Below are positions 8,687 to 15,998 of a stretch of 64,000 nt of DNA, one piece after another. The DNA lies in assembly GCF_003626695.1 (NCBI RefSeq), contig NZ_RBAH01000019.1, positions 1 through 64,000 of the forward strand. Direction: 5' to 3'. The first letter of the stretch is position 1; each line of letters starts with the position of its first letter. The position numbers and the translations under genes are program-made. The stretch comes from Paenibacillus ginsengarvi. GTDB taxonomy: Bacteria > Bacillota > Bacilli > Paenibacillales > NBRC-103111. The notes under the pieces are model-generated. The model saw only the letters and a program-made list of their open reading frames with translations, did not search any database and was not told the origin of the DNA.

Positions 8687-9776
8687 ATGTCCCGTGATCC
8701 GTTATCTACACCGCTGTGCAAGCTGCTCGGCATAGAGCTGCCGATCATTCAGGCCGGCATGGCCGGAGGCCCGACAACGCCGCAGCTCGTAGCCGCCGTC
8801 TCCGAAGCGGGCGGTCTCGGCACGCTCGGCGCAGCCTATATGGAGCCTGAGGCGATCCGCGAAGCGGTGCGCACGATCCGGCGCCTGACGGCGAAGCCGT
8901 TCAGCGTCAATTTGTTCACGCTGTCCATGCGCGACGATTATTCGCGCTACGCCGAGGTGCAGCCGGTGCTCGACCGGCTCGGCGCGGAGCTTGGCGTGCC
9001 TGCCCGGGCCGGGGCGGAGCCGCCGCGCACGCCCGATCGCCTGGAGCGGCAGTTCGCCGTGCTGCTGGAGGAGGACGTCCCCGTCCTCAGCACGGCGTTC
9101 GGCCCGCTCCCGGAGCCGCTCGGGCGCGCGGCGCGCGAAGCGGGCCGGCTCGTCACGACGATGGTGACGACGGTGGAGGAAGCGCAGCTCGCCGAAGCCG
9201 CGGGCGCGGACGTCCTGATCGCCCAGGGCAGCGACGCCGGGGGCCACCGGGGCACGTTCGACATCGAACGGCACGACCGGGGCCCTCGTGGGCACGTTTT
9301 CGCTGGTTCCGCAAATTGCGGACCAGGCGAAAGTGCCCGTCGCCGCCGCCGGAGGCGTGATGGACGGCCGCGGCCTTGCGGCAGCGCTGCTCCTGGGGGC
9401 GCAAGGGGCGCAGCTCGGCACGCGGTTCCTGACCGCGGCCGAGTCCGGCGCCCATGCCGCCTACAAGGAGGCGCTGCTGGCGAGCGCGGAGGACGACACC
9501 GTCGTCACCCGCTGGTTTTCGGGCCGGCCGGCCCGGGGGCTGCGCAATCGCTTCATCCAGGAAGCGGAGCGGGCGGGCATCGAGCCGCTGCCGTTCCCGA
9601 GCCAGAACAGCGCCACCGGCCCGCTGCGGCAAGAGGCGGCGAAGCAAGGACGGGCCGATTACATGTCGCTGTGGAGCGGACAAGCAGTGCGGCTGCTCAC
9701 CCGGGACACGCCCGCTGCGCAGATCGTTCGCGACATCGCGGAAAAAGCCCGCGCCCTGCTAGGCGCTCGGGATTAA
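8687..9776 (+). pseudogene. nitronate monooxygenase (NPD family), frameshifted
   Basis: The first frame (8687 to about 9270) gives a nitronate monooxygenase N-terminus: IELPIIQAGMAGGPTTPQLV, PFSVNLFT, and the FMN/active-site segment AQGSDAGGHRGTFD. The family continues in the next frame from about 9271 (TGALVGTFSLVPQIADQAKV, AAAGGVMDGRGLAAALLLGA, GTRFLTAAES) to the stop at 9776. The total of 1090 bases equals about 363 codons plus one base, so one extra base (or two missing) near 9266-9276 breaks the gene. Without the shift it would be a full-length FMN enzyme oxidising alkyl nitronates. This is either a recent mutation or a sequencing error in a GC-rich stretch. Confidence 0.82.
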
Positions 9777-9810
9777 AGCGGCTTCGGATACCGCGCCGCA
9801 GATGCAGCGC

Positions 9811-9868
9811 AAAAAAGCCGTGCCAGCCATGCGTCTTTGTGACCGCATCGCTGGGCGACGGCTTTTTC
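9811..9868. terminator. bidirectional terminator
   Basis: AAAAAGCCG (9812-9820) pairs with CGGCTTTTT (9859-9867) around a loop that itself contains pairing arms (CCAGC with GCTGG). It lies between the convergent nitronate monooxygenase and histidinol phosphatase genes and has a T-run on either strand. Confidence 0.7.
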
Positions 9869-9896
9869 GCTTTCCTTTTTGCCGGGGAACAGCCCG

Positions 9897-10718
9897 TCAG
9901 CCGCCTTGCATCGCCCGCTCGAAATTGTCCCAGCCGAAGCCGACCTGCTCCGGCTTGTGCGAATCGGAGCCGTACACGCACTCGATCCCTTTCGCCGTAC
10001 AAGCGCGAATGAACCATTCCGGCACATAAGGCTTCTCGCACGTGGCGACGCGTAGTCCCGCCGTATTGACATCGATGCCGGTGCCCGTTGCCGCAAGCAG
10101 CGGCAGGACGCGCTCCAGCCTTTCGCGTATTTGCCCTTCGTCGACCGGCGGCAGCGCGTGCCGGAACTTCTCGATCAAGCCGATATGCCCGAGCCGTTTG
10201 CGCCCCGGCAGCCGGGCCGCGCTTTCGATCGCCAGCTCGACATGGTCGAAATATTCGCCGACTACTTTCTCCATCGTCCCGTAGTAGCTCAGCAGATTCG
10301 TCCGGAAATCGTCCGGCTTGTAGTCGATGCAGCGCATCCCACCTCGGCCCGGCAAGTAATGAACCGAGACGACGCAATCTTCGAGAACGTCCGCCCACGG
10401 CTCTACGATCCGCTCGGTAAAGGCGAAGTTTTCATGCAAATAGTCAATTTCCAGGCCGATCGTGACTTCGAGACGGCCCTCGTAACGTTTCTTGTTCTCG
10501 CTGACGTAGTCGAAATACGCCGGCATTTCGCTCTCGTCCATCGCCAGCTCCGCCATCAATTGCGCATCGTCGACGAGCTTCTCCGGCAGCGGCGGATGCT
10601 CGGTCACGGAGTAGCGCTCGAACCCGAGCAGCACAGCCCGGTCGAGGTAGCGCTCCAGTTCGTCCGGATGCCCGTGCTTGCAAAATTTCGTGTGCGAATG
10701 CCCATCCCATTTGATCAT
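9897..10718 (-). CDS. hisJ: histidinol-phosphatase, PHP family (HisJ type)
   Basis: The 273-residue protein opens with WDGHSHTKFCKHG, the metal-binding HxH motif (H7, H9) of PHP phosphoesterases. Further metal ligands appear in SVTEHPP, TIGLEIDYL, SVHYL, GHIGLIEKF and GSDSHKPEQVG. Length and motif order match the HisJ/HisK class that hydrolyses L-histidinol phosphate in histidine synthesis. The ATG at 10718 follows GAGAGGGG. No other his gene is nearby, which is normal for this gene in Bacillales. A related PHP phosphatase of another substrate cannot be excluded. Confidence 0.85.
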   Translation of the reverse strand: MIKWDGHSHTKFCKHGHPDELERYLDRAVLLGFERYSVTEHPPLPEKLVDDAQLMAELAMDESEMPAYFDYVSENKKRYEGRLEVTIGLEIDYLHENFAFTERIVEPWADVLEDCVVSVHYLPGRGGMRCIDYKPDDFRTNLLSYYGTMEKVVGEYFDHVELAIESAARLPGRKRLGHIGLIEKFRHALPPVDEGQIRERLERVLPLLAATGTGIDVNTAGLRVATCEKPYVPEWFIRACTAKGIECVYGSDSHKPEQVGFGWDNFERAMQGG

Positions 10719-10788
10719 CGGCCGTTATCCCCTCTCGAAGCCGCGAAAGACGTGCGTAGAAGCTGTTCCGTATCCGCATCCCTTGTGT

Positions 10789-10821
10789 CAAAACCGGCAC
10801 CTGAAAGACTTCGGGAGCCGG
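10789..10821 (-). terminator. probable terminator downstream of helD
   Basis: On the minus strand CCGGC (10821-10817) pairs with GCCGG (10798-10794), followed by TTTTG. The stem is short and the loop long, so this is moderate evidence. It lies about 100 bases after the helD stop, and the stretch between holds nothing else convincing. Confidence 0.4.
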
Positions 10822-10924
10822 AACGCTTTGCCGTCTAAATAAGCGGCTTCTCCCATCGTTTTCTCGTCCTTATTGTACCAGCTTTGACCGGGGATACGCC
10901 ATGCCCTCTGCCCGCAGCGCAGCC

Positions 10925-13285
10925 TTACACTCCGATTGCCGATTCCGTCTCGTACGAATCGGGGGATACGCCTTGAAGAAATGGCGTCGGCTCGCCCATA
11001 TAGCAAATATGCAGCTCGTGCATCGCCCGCGTGCATGCGGTGTAAAACAGCTTTCGCTCGCTTTCCCGGCCGTAGCGTGCCGAGGAGGCGTCGTACAGCA
11101 CGACTCCGTCGAACTCCACCCCTTTGGCCAAATACGAAGGAATGACGACAAGACCTTGCTCGAAGGAAGCGGAGCCGGTTCCGATCAGCTTGATCGGCAG
11201 CGAGGCTTGCAGCGCTTCGTGCGCTTCCCGGCTTTCCTCCGCCGTTTTGCAAATGACCGCAATCGAGCGGTGTCCTTCCGCCTGCATACGCTGTATACGC
11301 TCCAGAACGGCGCTCTGCAGCGCCTTCTTGTCAGCGGCTGCCACAACGATCGGTTTGCTCCCGCCGCGATTGAACAGCTCGATCGCTTCGCCGCCCGCCA
11401 CAAGCTGGCGCGTAAACTCGACAATTTCGCGCGTGGAGCGGTAGCTTCGGGTCAGCGCGAATTGCTCCTTCTCTTCTTCGCCGAACAGTCTTCGCAGCTC
11501 GGCAAAACTGTCTTCTCCATGGGCATGCGCGTAAATCGCCTGATTGAGATCGCCCAGAACGGTCATCCTCGCCCGGGGGAACAGCCGCCGCAGCATCGCG
11601 AACTGGAAGGCCGAATAATCCTGCGCCTCGTCGATGAATACGTGGCGGACCGCCGAATTTGTCTGAAACCCTTCGAGCCGCTCCATCACGTTGAGGTACG
11701 GTCCTGCGTCTTCGCAGCTCAGTTCTCTGCGATCCAGCCTTTGTGTCGTCAAGGCGCAAATGTCGCTCCACAGCGGGGGAAGCGCCTCTTCGGGAGCAAG
11801 CGAACGCGCGAAATCGCGCTCTGCGAACAGCTGCCGGTATATGCCGGGAAGATCGATAAAGGCAAATCGCTTCGCCGCCCGGCGCAGCGGCTTGAACTGC
11901 TCCTGAACGACCATGAAAGCAAGCTGATCGTGCTCCCTCGCATAGTCGTCGAAGGTGTTCTCGGAAAATTGCCGTTTTTTCTGCAATTGTTCAAACGCCT
12001 GCATATACGCTTCCTTGTCAAGCAGCTCGATCTCGTCATCGACCCAGGGCTTGCGGCGCTCCAGCTTGGCGAGCCGGGTCAACTCCTTGAGCAGCCATTC
12101 CGACAAAGCTTGCATCCGGTTCGGCAGCGTATAGGCCATGTTTGCCCCGTAAAACTGCTCCCGCAAACGTTCGGCCGGAACGAGTACCTCGCCGCGGAAC
12201 ATCACATCGCGGAACAACACGCCTTCCTGCGCCAAATAAACCGCATACCGGTCGAGCAGCCGCATGTAGGCAGCCGAAGCCTTGTAGCGGATCGCCTGCA
12301 TGCGTGCTTCATACTCCGGCTCCTCCGCGGCGCTGAGCGTATATTCCATCTGCTCGAACGGATCTTCCACCTGAAACGATCGTCCGAGCCGGTGATCGAT
12401 ATACTGCTGGAACGTCGTCTGCTGCATATTTTCTTCTCCAAGCTCCGGCAGCACCGTCGATACGTAGCTGTTAAACATCGGATTGGGCGAGAAGAGCACG
12501 ATCTGATCGGCTTTGAGCGTTTCCCGGTATCGGTATAACAGATAAGCGACGCGCTGAAGCGCAGCCGACGTTTTACCGCTTCCCGCCGCTCCCAGCACGA
12601 TAAGCAGACGCGCGCTTTCGTTGCGGATGATCCGGTTTTGCTCGCGCTGAATGGTCGCCACGATGCTCCGCATCTGCGCATCGGACTGCTTGCCGAGCAC
12701 TTCCTGGAGCAGCTCGTCGCCGATCGTGACGCCGGTGTCGAACAGGCTGCGAATATGGCCGTCCCGTATGATGAACTGCCGCTTCAGCGTCATTTCGCCT
12801 TCGATCGTGCCCCCAGGCGTTTCATACTTAGCCGTGCCCGGTCCATAATCGTAATACAGACTCGAAACCGGTGCCCGCCAATCGTAAATGAGAAACTCCA
12901 GCCCGCTGTCGTCCACCAGAGAGCTAGTTCCGATATATATCTTCTCTGCACTGCGCTCGCCCTGTTCCACAAAATCGATCCGGCCGAAATACGGTGTCTG
13001 CCTCAGCCGTTTCAGCGCTTTGAGCTGGGCGGCGGCGACGCGATGGACGCGCTCCCGCTCCGACAGCACTTCCGCCTGCTGCTTCATGCTGGCATACGAT
13101 TCCGCCAATTCTTCCATATCTTCCATATTGACGGTAACGTCATCCCAGTACGTTTTGCGGATGTTTACGATATCCGATTTCAGATCACCGGTCTGTTCTT
13201 CTAACTGCTCGATCCGCTTCTCGATGATGCCTGTAATCCGGGTTACTCTGATCTGCTCCTCCGAACGACTTTGCTCCGCGCTCAT
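10925..13285 (-). CDS. helD: HelD-type RNA polymerase recycling ATPase
   Basis: The 786-residue product begins with a coiled-coil arm (about 1-95, rich in E/K/Q), then YIGTSSLVDDSGLEFLIYDWRAPVSSLYYDY (about 117-147), the insertion typical of HelD, and Walker A GAAGSGKT (232-239). Later superfamily 1 motifs are FIDEAQDYSAFQFAMLRR, VLGDLNQAIYAH and a final GVEFDGVVLYDA segment. HelD removes stalled RNA polymerase from DNA and can give rifampicin tolerance. It starts with ATG 13285 behind AAAGGGAG. Length and domain order are normal for Firmicutes HelD. Confidence 0.92.
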   Translation of the reverse strand: MSAEQSRSEEQIRVTRITGIIEKRIEQLEEQTGDLKSDIVNIRKTYWDDVTVNMEDMEELAESYASMKQQAEVLSERERVHRVAAAQLKALKRLRQTPYFGRIDFVEQGERSAEKIYIGTSSLVDDSGLEFLIYDWRAPVSSLYYDYGPGTAKYETPGGTIEGEMTLKRQFIIRDGHIRSLFDTGVTIGDELLQEVLGKQSDAQMRSIVATIQREQNRIIRNESARLLIVLGAAGSGKTSAALQRVAYLLYRYRETLKADQIVLFSPNPMFNSYVSTVLPELGEENMQQTTFQQYIDHRLGRSFQVEDPFEQMEYTLSAAEEPEYEARMQAIRYKASAAYMRLLDRYAVYLAQEGVLFRDVMFRGEVLVPAERLREQFYGANMAYTLPNRMQALSEWLLKELTRLAKLERRKPWVDDEIELLDKEAYMQAFEQLQKKRQFSENTFDDYAREHDQLAFMVVQEQFKPLRRAAKRFAFIDLPGIYRQLFAERDFARSLAPEEALPPLWSDICALTTQRLDRRELSCEDAGPYLNVMERLEGFQTNSAVRHVFIDEAQDYSAFQFAMLRRLFPRARMTVLGDLNQAIYAHAHGEDSFAELRRLFGEEEKEQFALTRSYRSTREIVEFTRQLVAGGEAIELFNRGGSKPIVVAAADKKALQSAVLERIQRMQAEGHRSIAVICKTAEESREAHEALQASLPIKLIGTGSASFEQGLVVIPSYLAKGVEFDGVVLYDASSARYGRESERKLFYTACTRAMHELHICYMGEPTPFLQGVSPDSYETESAIGV

Positions 13286-13327
13286 GCCACCGCTCCCTTT
13301 CGTCCTTATTTTTGCTCAAAAATCAGT

Positions 13328-13357
13328 TTGACAACCACCGTTCCCTTGTGCTATTAT
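13328..13357 (+). promoter_or_regulatory. strong sigma-A promoter of a candidate small RNA
   Basis: TTGACA (13328-13333) and TATTAT (13352-13357) are 18 bp apart and point into a stretch with no gene, ended by a strong terminator at 13464-13493. Confidence 0.6.
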
Positions 13358-13363
13358 TATATT

Positions 13364-13493
13364 GGGAATTCATGATGATAAGTCATTATTCTTGAGCGAG
13401 AATCAGTTTCCATTTTATCATGGGACACTCTCTATTTCAAGATGTCGTGTTATGGGAATATACAACGGAGACGCCTGGGCGTCTCCGTTTTTT
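13364..13493 (+). ncRNA. candidate small RNA, about 130 nt
   Basis: The interval between helD and the mgtC-like gene, both on the minus strand, holds a plus-strand unit made of a consensus promoter and a strong intrinsic terminator about 130 bases apart. Frames inside it are short, lack ribosome binding sites and run through the terminator. No known RNA family was recognised. A 5' leader for a downstream gene is excluded because the next plus-strand gene starts more than 1 kb further on. Confidence 0.45.
13464..13493 (+). terminator. strong intrinsic terminator of the candidate small RNA
   Basis: AACGGAGACGC (13464-13474) pairs with GCGTCTCCGTT (13479-13489) around CTGG, followed by a T-run to 13493. 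It is the only strong plus-strand terminator in this region and has no plus-strand gene in front of it. Confidence 0.85.
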
Positions 13494-13533
13494 GCTGTAT
13501 ATGGATTCCTTGCCCCAAATCTCCCGCTTCCCT

Positions 13534-14217
13534 TTATGCCGAGCCCGGCGCCGCCTCAACCGACAAAATAAACGGAAGCTGCTGAATGATCGGCATCAAC
13601 TGCTCCGTCTTCCCGCCTCCCGCAAATTTGAGATTCATCTCCACCTGAAGCACGGCATGGTCGTCCGCCGCTTGCTCGACATGGTAGCTCAGAACCGAGA
13701 CGTCTTTCTCGCTAAGCACTTGCAAAATGCGGTCCAGCGCAGCCGGCTCGCTGGCCACCCGCATCGTGAGCGTATCCGTCCTCGGGGCCGACAACCACTT
13801 CATCATCTTGCCGTGCAGCAGCTTCTGTGCCACCAGCACAAGCACGGTCACGCCGCCTCCGACCTCGTACAAGCCCGCTCCGATTGCCATCCCGATACCG
13901 GCCGTCGTCCATATGCCGGCCGCGGTCGTCAAGCCTCGTACCGTCTGCTTCTGCATGAAAATCATCCCGGCGCCCAAAAAGCCGACGCCGCTGACAACCT
14001 GTGCGGCAATCCGCGAAGGATCGAACGCCAAGCTCTCCCAGCCGCTCTGATCGCGAAATCCGTATTTTGATATGACGACCATAAGCGCCGCTCCGACGGC
14101 TACGACAAAATGAGTCCGTATCCCCGCTTCCTTCATGCGGCTTTTACGTTCGTATCCGATTAGTGCCCCGCAAATGCCGGCCAGTATGACCCGGAGCAAA
14201 TATTCGAATTCCACCAT
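13534..14217 (-). CDS. MgtC/SapB family membrane protein
   Basis: The 227-residue protein has an N-terminal MgtC domain with about five membrane segments (ICGALIGYERKSRMKEAGIRTH at about 16-37, QVVSGVGFLGAGMIF, GLTTAAGIWTTAGIGMAIG) and a C-terminal ACT-like soluble domain (about 150-220). MgtC proteins affect growth in low magnesium, acid tolerance and membrane potential; several inhibit F-type ATP synthase. The exact role here is unknown. ATG 14217 follows GGAAGGAAGG. No magnesium transporter gene is adjacent. Confidence 0.9.
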   Translation of the reverse strand: MVEFEYLLRVILAGICGALIGYERKSRMKEAGIRTHFVVAVGAALMVVISKYGFRDQSGWESLAFDPSRIAAQVVSGVGFLGAGMIFMQKQTVRGLTTAAGIWTTAGIGMAIGAGLYEVGGGVTVLVLVAQKLLHGKMMKWLSAPRTDTLTMRVASEPAALDRILQVLSEKDVSVLSYHVEQAADDHAVLQVEMNLKFAGGGKTEQLMPIIQQLPFILSVEAAPGSA

Positions 14218-14429
14218 GCCTCCGCCTTCCTTCCAAGTGTTAATCCGTTATCTCTATACGTGATGCCGCTTCCTCGGTTTATGCCGAAGAACGGCTTGCA
14301 AGGAGTATGGGACTTGCTCGAAACTTGCCGTTTTGCTTCCTCATTGTACCGTAATAAATCGCTTTCATCCAATTTTGCATCCCTTACCCCTATGTTCTCC
14401 AAACGTCATTTATTAATAAATTGTAAATA

Positions 14430-14483
14430 TTCAGCTTCCTCTTAGCGTGCGTTCAGGGCACATTCAGCTCTAGCCGCTACAAT
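14430..14483 (+). promoter_or_regulatory. four 11-bp-phased direct repeats upstream of a -10 element
   Basis: TTCAGC (14430-14435), CTTAGC (14441-14446), TTCAGG (14452-14457) and TTCAGC (14463-14468) start exactly 11 bp apart and are followed by TACAAT (14478-14483). There is no good -35 hexamer. Phased hexamers on one DNA face are the classic site of OmpR/PhoP-class response regulators, so an activator-dependent promoter for the VTC-DUF4956-CotH operon is inferred. The rest of 14218-14560 shows no gene. Confidence 0.6.
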
Positions 14484-14560
14484 GGGTTTCAGCAGCACAC
14501 CGGCAGAGCCGAGATCCTTGCACACATCCGAAAAACATGATCATAGAGGAGGAGAGCGAG

Positions 14561-15283
14561 ATGACTCCCAGCCCTTCCAAGCTGAAATTTCGCAACGAGC
14601 TGAAGTTTTTCGTCAATTATCATCAGTATCATTTGATCCGGCACCGGCTGCAGGAGCTTGTGGACACCGATCAGCATGCGGGCCCGGCAGGCGACTATCA
14701 TATCCGCAGCCTGTACTTCGACGATATCCGCAACACGGCGCTCCACGAGAAGCTCGGCGGCATCCGGGACCGGGCCAAATACCGCATCCGGATCTACAAC
14801 CTTGAGGATGGCGTCATTCACTTGGAGAAAAAGATCAAGCGGCACGACTACATCGCCAAGTTGAAGGAGCCGCTGACGAGGGACATGTTCGAATCGATCA
14901 TGGCGGGTGACTATGAGGTGCTGAATGTGCCGGAGAAGCCTCTGCTGAAGGAAGTATACGATCAGGCGATGCATCAGCTGCTGAGGCCGAAGGTCATCGT
15001 CGATTATGTGCGCGAGCCGTTCGTATGCGCTAACGGCAATGTCCGAATCACGTTTGACAAAGATTTGAGAACCGGGCTTCATTCCACGGATTTATTTAAC
15101 AAACGGCTCGAAACCGTCCAGGCGCTCGAGAATGGCATGTTCATTTTTGAGGTTAAGTTCGACGAGTATATTCCCGAATATATCAAGGCCGCGATTCAGC
15201 ATGAAGGCCTCATTCGGCAGTCGGCTTCCAAGTACGTCATTTGCCGCAAATTTTTGAAAGAAAACGGCTGGGAGGATTATTAA
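14561..15283 (+). CDS. VTC-domain polyphosphate polymerase-like protein
   Basis: The 240-residue protein is a stand-alone VTC/triphosphate-tunnel domain: RNELKFFV near the N-terminus, RSLYFDD, KYRIRIYN, LEKKIKRHDYIAKLKEPL, RPKVIVDYVREPF, VRITFDKDLRTG and FEVKFDEYIPEYI. These alternating basic and acidic strands line the tunnel that makes or binds polyphosphate from nucleotide in yeast Vtc4. ATG 14561 follows AGAGGAGGAG. It is the first gene of a tight operon with a DUF4956 membrane protein (1 bp gap) and a CotH kinase, a combination recurring in many bacteria whose joint function is not established. Confidence 0.85.
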   Translation: MTPSPSKLKFRNELKFFVNYHQYHLIRHRLQELVDTDQHAGPAGDYHIRSLYFDDIRNTALHEKLGGIRDRAKYRIRIYNLEDGVIHLEKKIKRHDYIAKLKEPLTRDMFESIMAGDYEVLNVPEKPLLKEVYDQAMHQLLRPKVIVDYVREPFVCANGNVRITFDKDLRTGLHSTDLFNKRLETVQALENGMFIFEVKFDEYIPEYIKAAIQHEGLIRQSASKYVICRKFLKENGWEDY

Positions 15284-15284
15284 T

Positions 15285-15992
15285 ATGGAAACTAATGCGG
15301 TTAACAATACGACGACAACGAATTTCTCGGATATCGTCAAAAAGTCCGTACTGGAAAACTTCTCTTCGGACATTAGCGTTTGGAAAATACTCATCACGCT
15401 CGGCGTAGCTTTTTTTATCGGACTGTTCATTTACATTTTGTACAAACGCATTTTTAGCGGCGTTTTGTATTCCAAAAGCTTTAACGTTTCGCTGATCGGC
15501 ATGACGATGGTCACCGCCGTGGTCATTATCGCCATTAACTCCAACCTTGTCCTGTCCCTCGGCATGGTCGGCGCGCTGTCGATCGTCCGCTTCCGGACGC
15601 CGATCAAGGACCCGACCGATCTGATCTTTCTGTTCTGGTCGGCGGTAGCCGGCATTGTGACCGGTGCGGGCTTTTACACGCTCGCTATTATTGGTTCGAT
15701 CGTCGTAGGTCTCGTGCTCGTTCTGTTTATTAAAAGCATGGCCGCGGAAACTCCTTATCTGCTGGTCGTGAACTGCGACGGCGACGATAGCGAGCAGGAA
15801 GTGCACCGTACGCTGAACGGCCTCGTCAAACGTTACAACGTCAAACAAAAAACGGTCAAGCACGGCAACACCGAGCTGACGATGGAAATTCGCCTGAAAG
15901 ACCGCGAAGGCTCCTTCGTGAACCGGATTTCCGAGCTGGCTGGCGTCCGGAACGCCGTGCTCATCAGCTACAGCGGCGACTATACAGCTTAA
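15285..15992 (+). CDS. DUF4956 domain membrane protein
   Basis: A 235-residue protein with a soluble N-terminus, membrane segments at about 33-56, 68-88, 90-100 and 112-150, and the family core SLGMVGALSIVRFRTPIKDPTDLIFLFWSAVAGI, followed by a cytoplasmic ferredoxin-like C-terminal domain (about 155-235). It starts one base after the VTC gene and the CotH gene follows six bases later. The conserved RFRTPIKDP loop suggests an anion or phosphate-related function, but none is proven. It may move, or couple to the membrane, the product of the VTC enzyme. Confidence 0.85.
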   Translation: METNAVNNTTTTNFSDIVKKSVLENFSSDISVWKILITLGVAFFIGLFIYILYKRIFSGVLYSKSFNVSLIGMTMVTAVVIIAINSNLVLSLGMVGALSIVRFRTPIKDPTDLIFLFWSAVAGIVTGAGFYTLAIIGSIVVGLVLVLFIKSMAAETPYLLVVNCDGDDSEQEVHRTLNGLVKRYNVKQKTVKHGNTELTMEIRLKDREGSFVNRISELAGVRNAVLISYSGDYTA

Positions 15993-15998
15993 ACACGG

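Noticed and set aside
9260..9290. Programmed frameshift in the nitronate monooxygenase gene
   Set aside because: No slippery heptamer or downstream pseudoknot was seen, and the family is not known for recoding. Mutation or sequencing error is simpler.
10788..10856. 22-codon minus-strand frame MGEAAYLDGKAFRLPKSFRC
   Set aside because: The ribosome binding site is weak and it overlaps the likely helD terminator. There is no sign of conservation that can be judged here.
10901..12538. 545-codon plus-strand frame opposite helD
   Set aside because: It is antisense to a clear HelD gene, arginine/leucine-rich without domains, and lacks a ribosome binding site.
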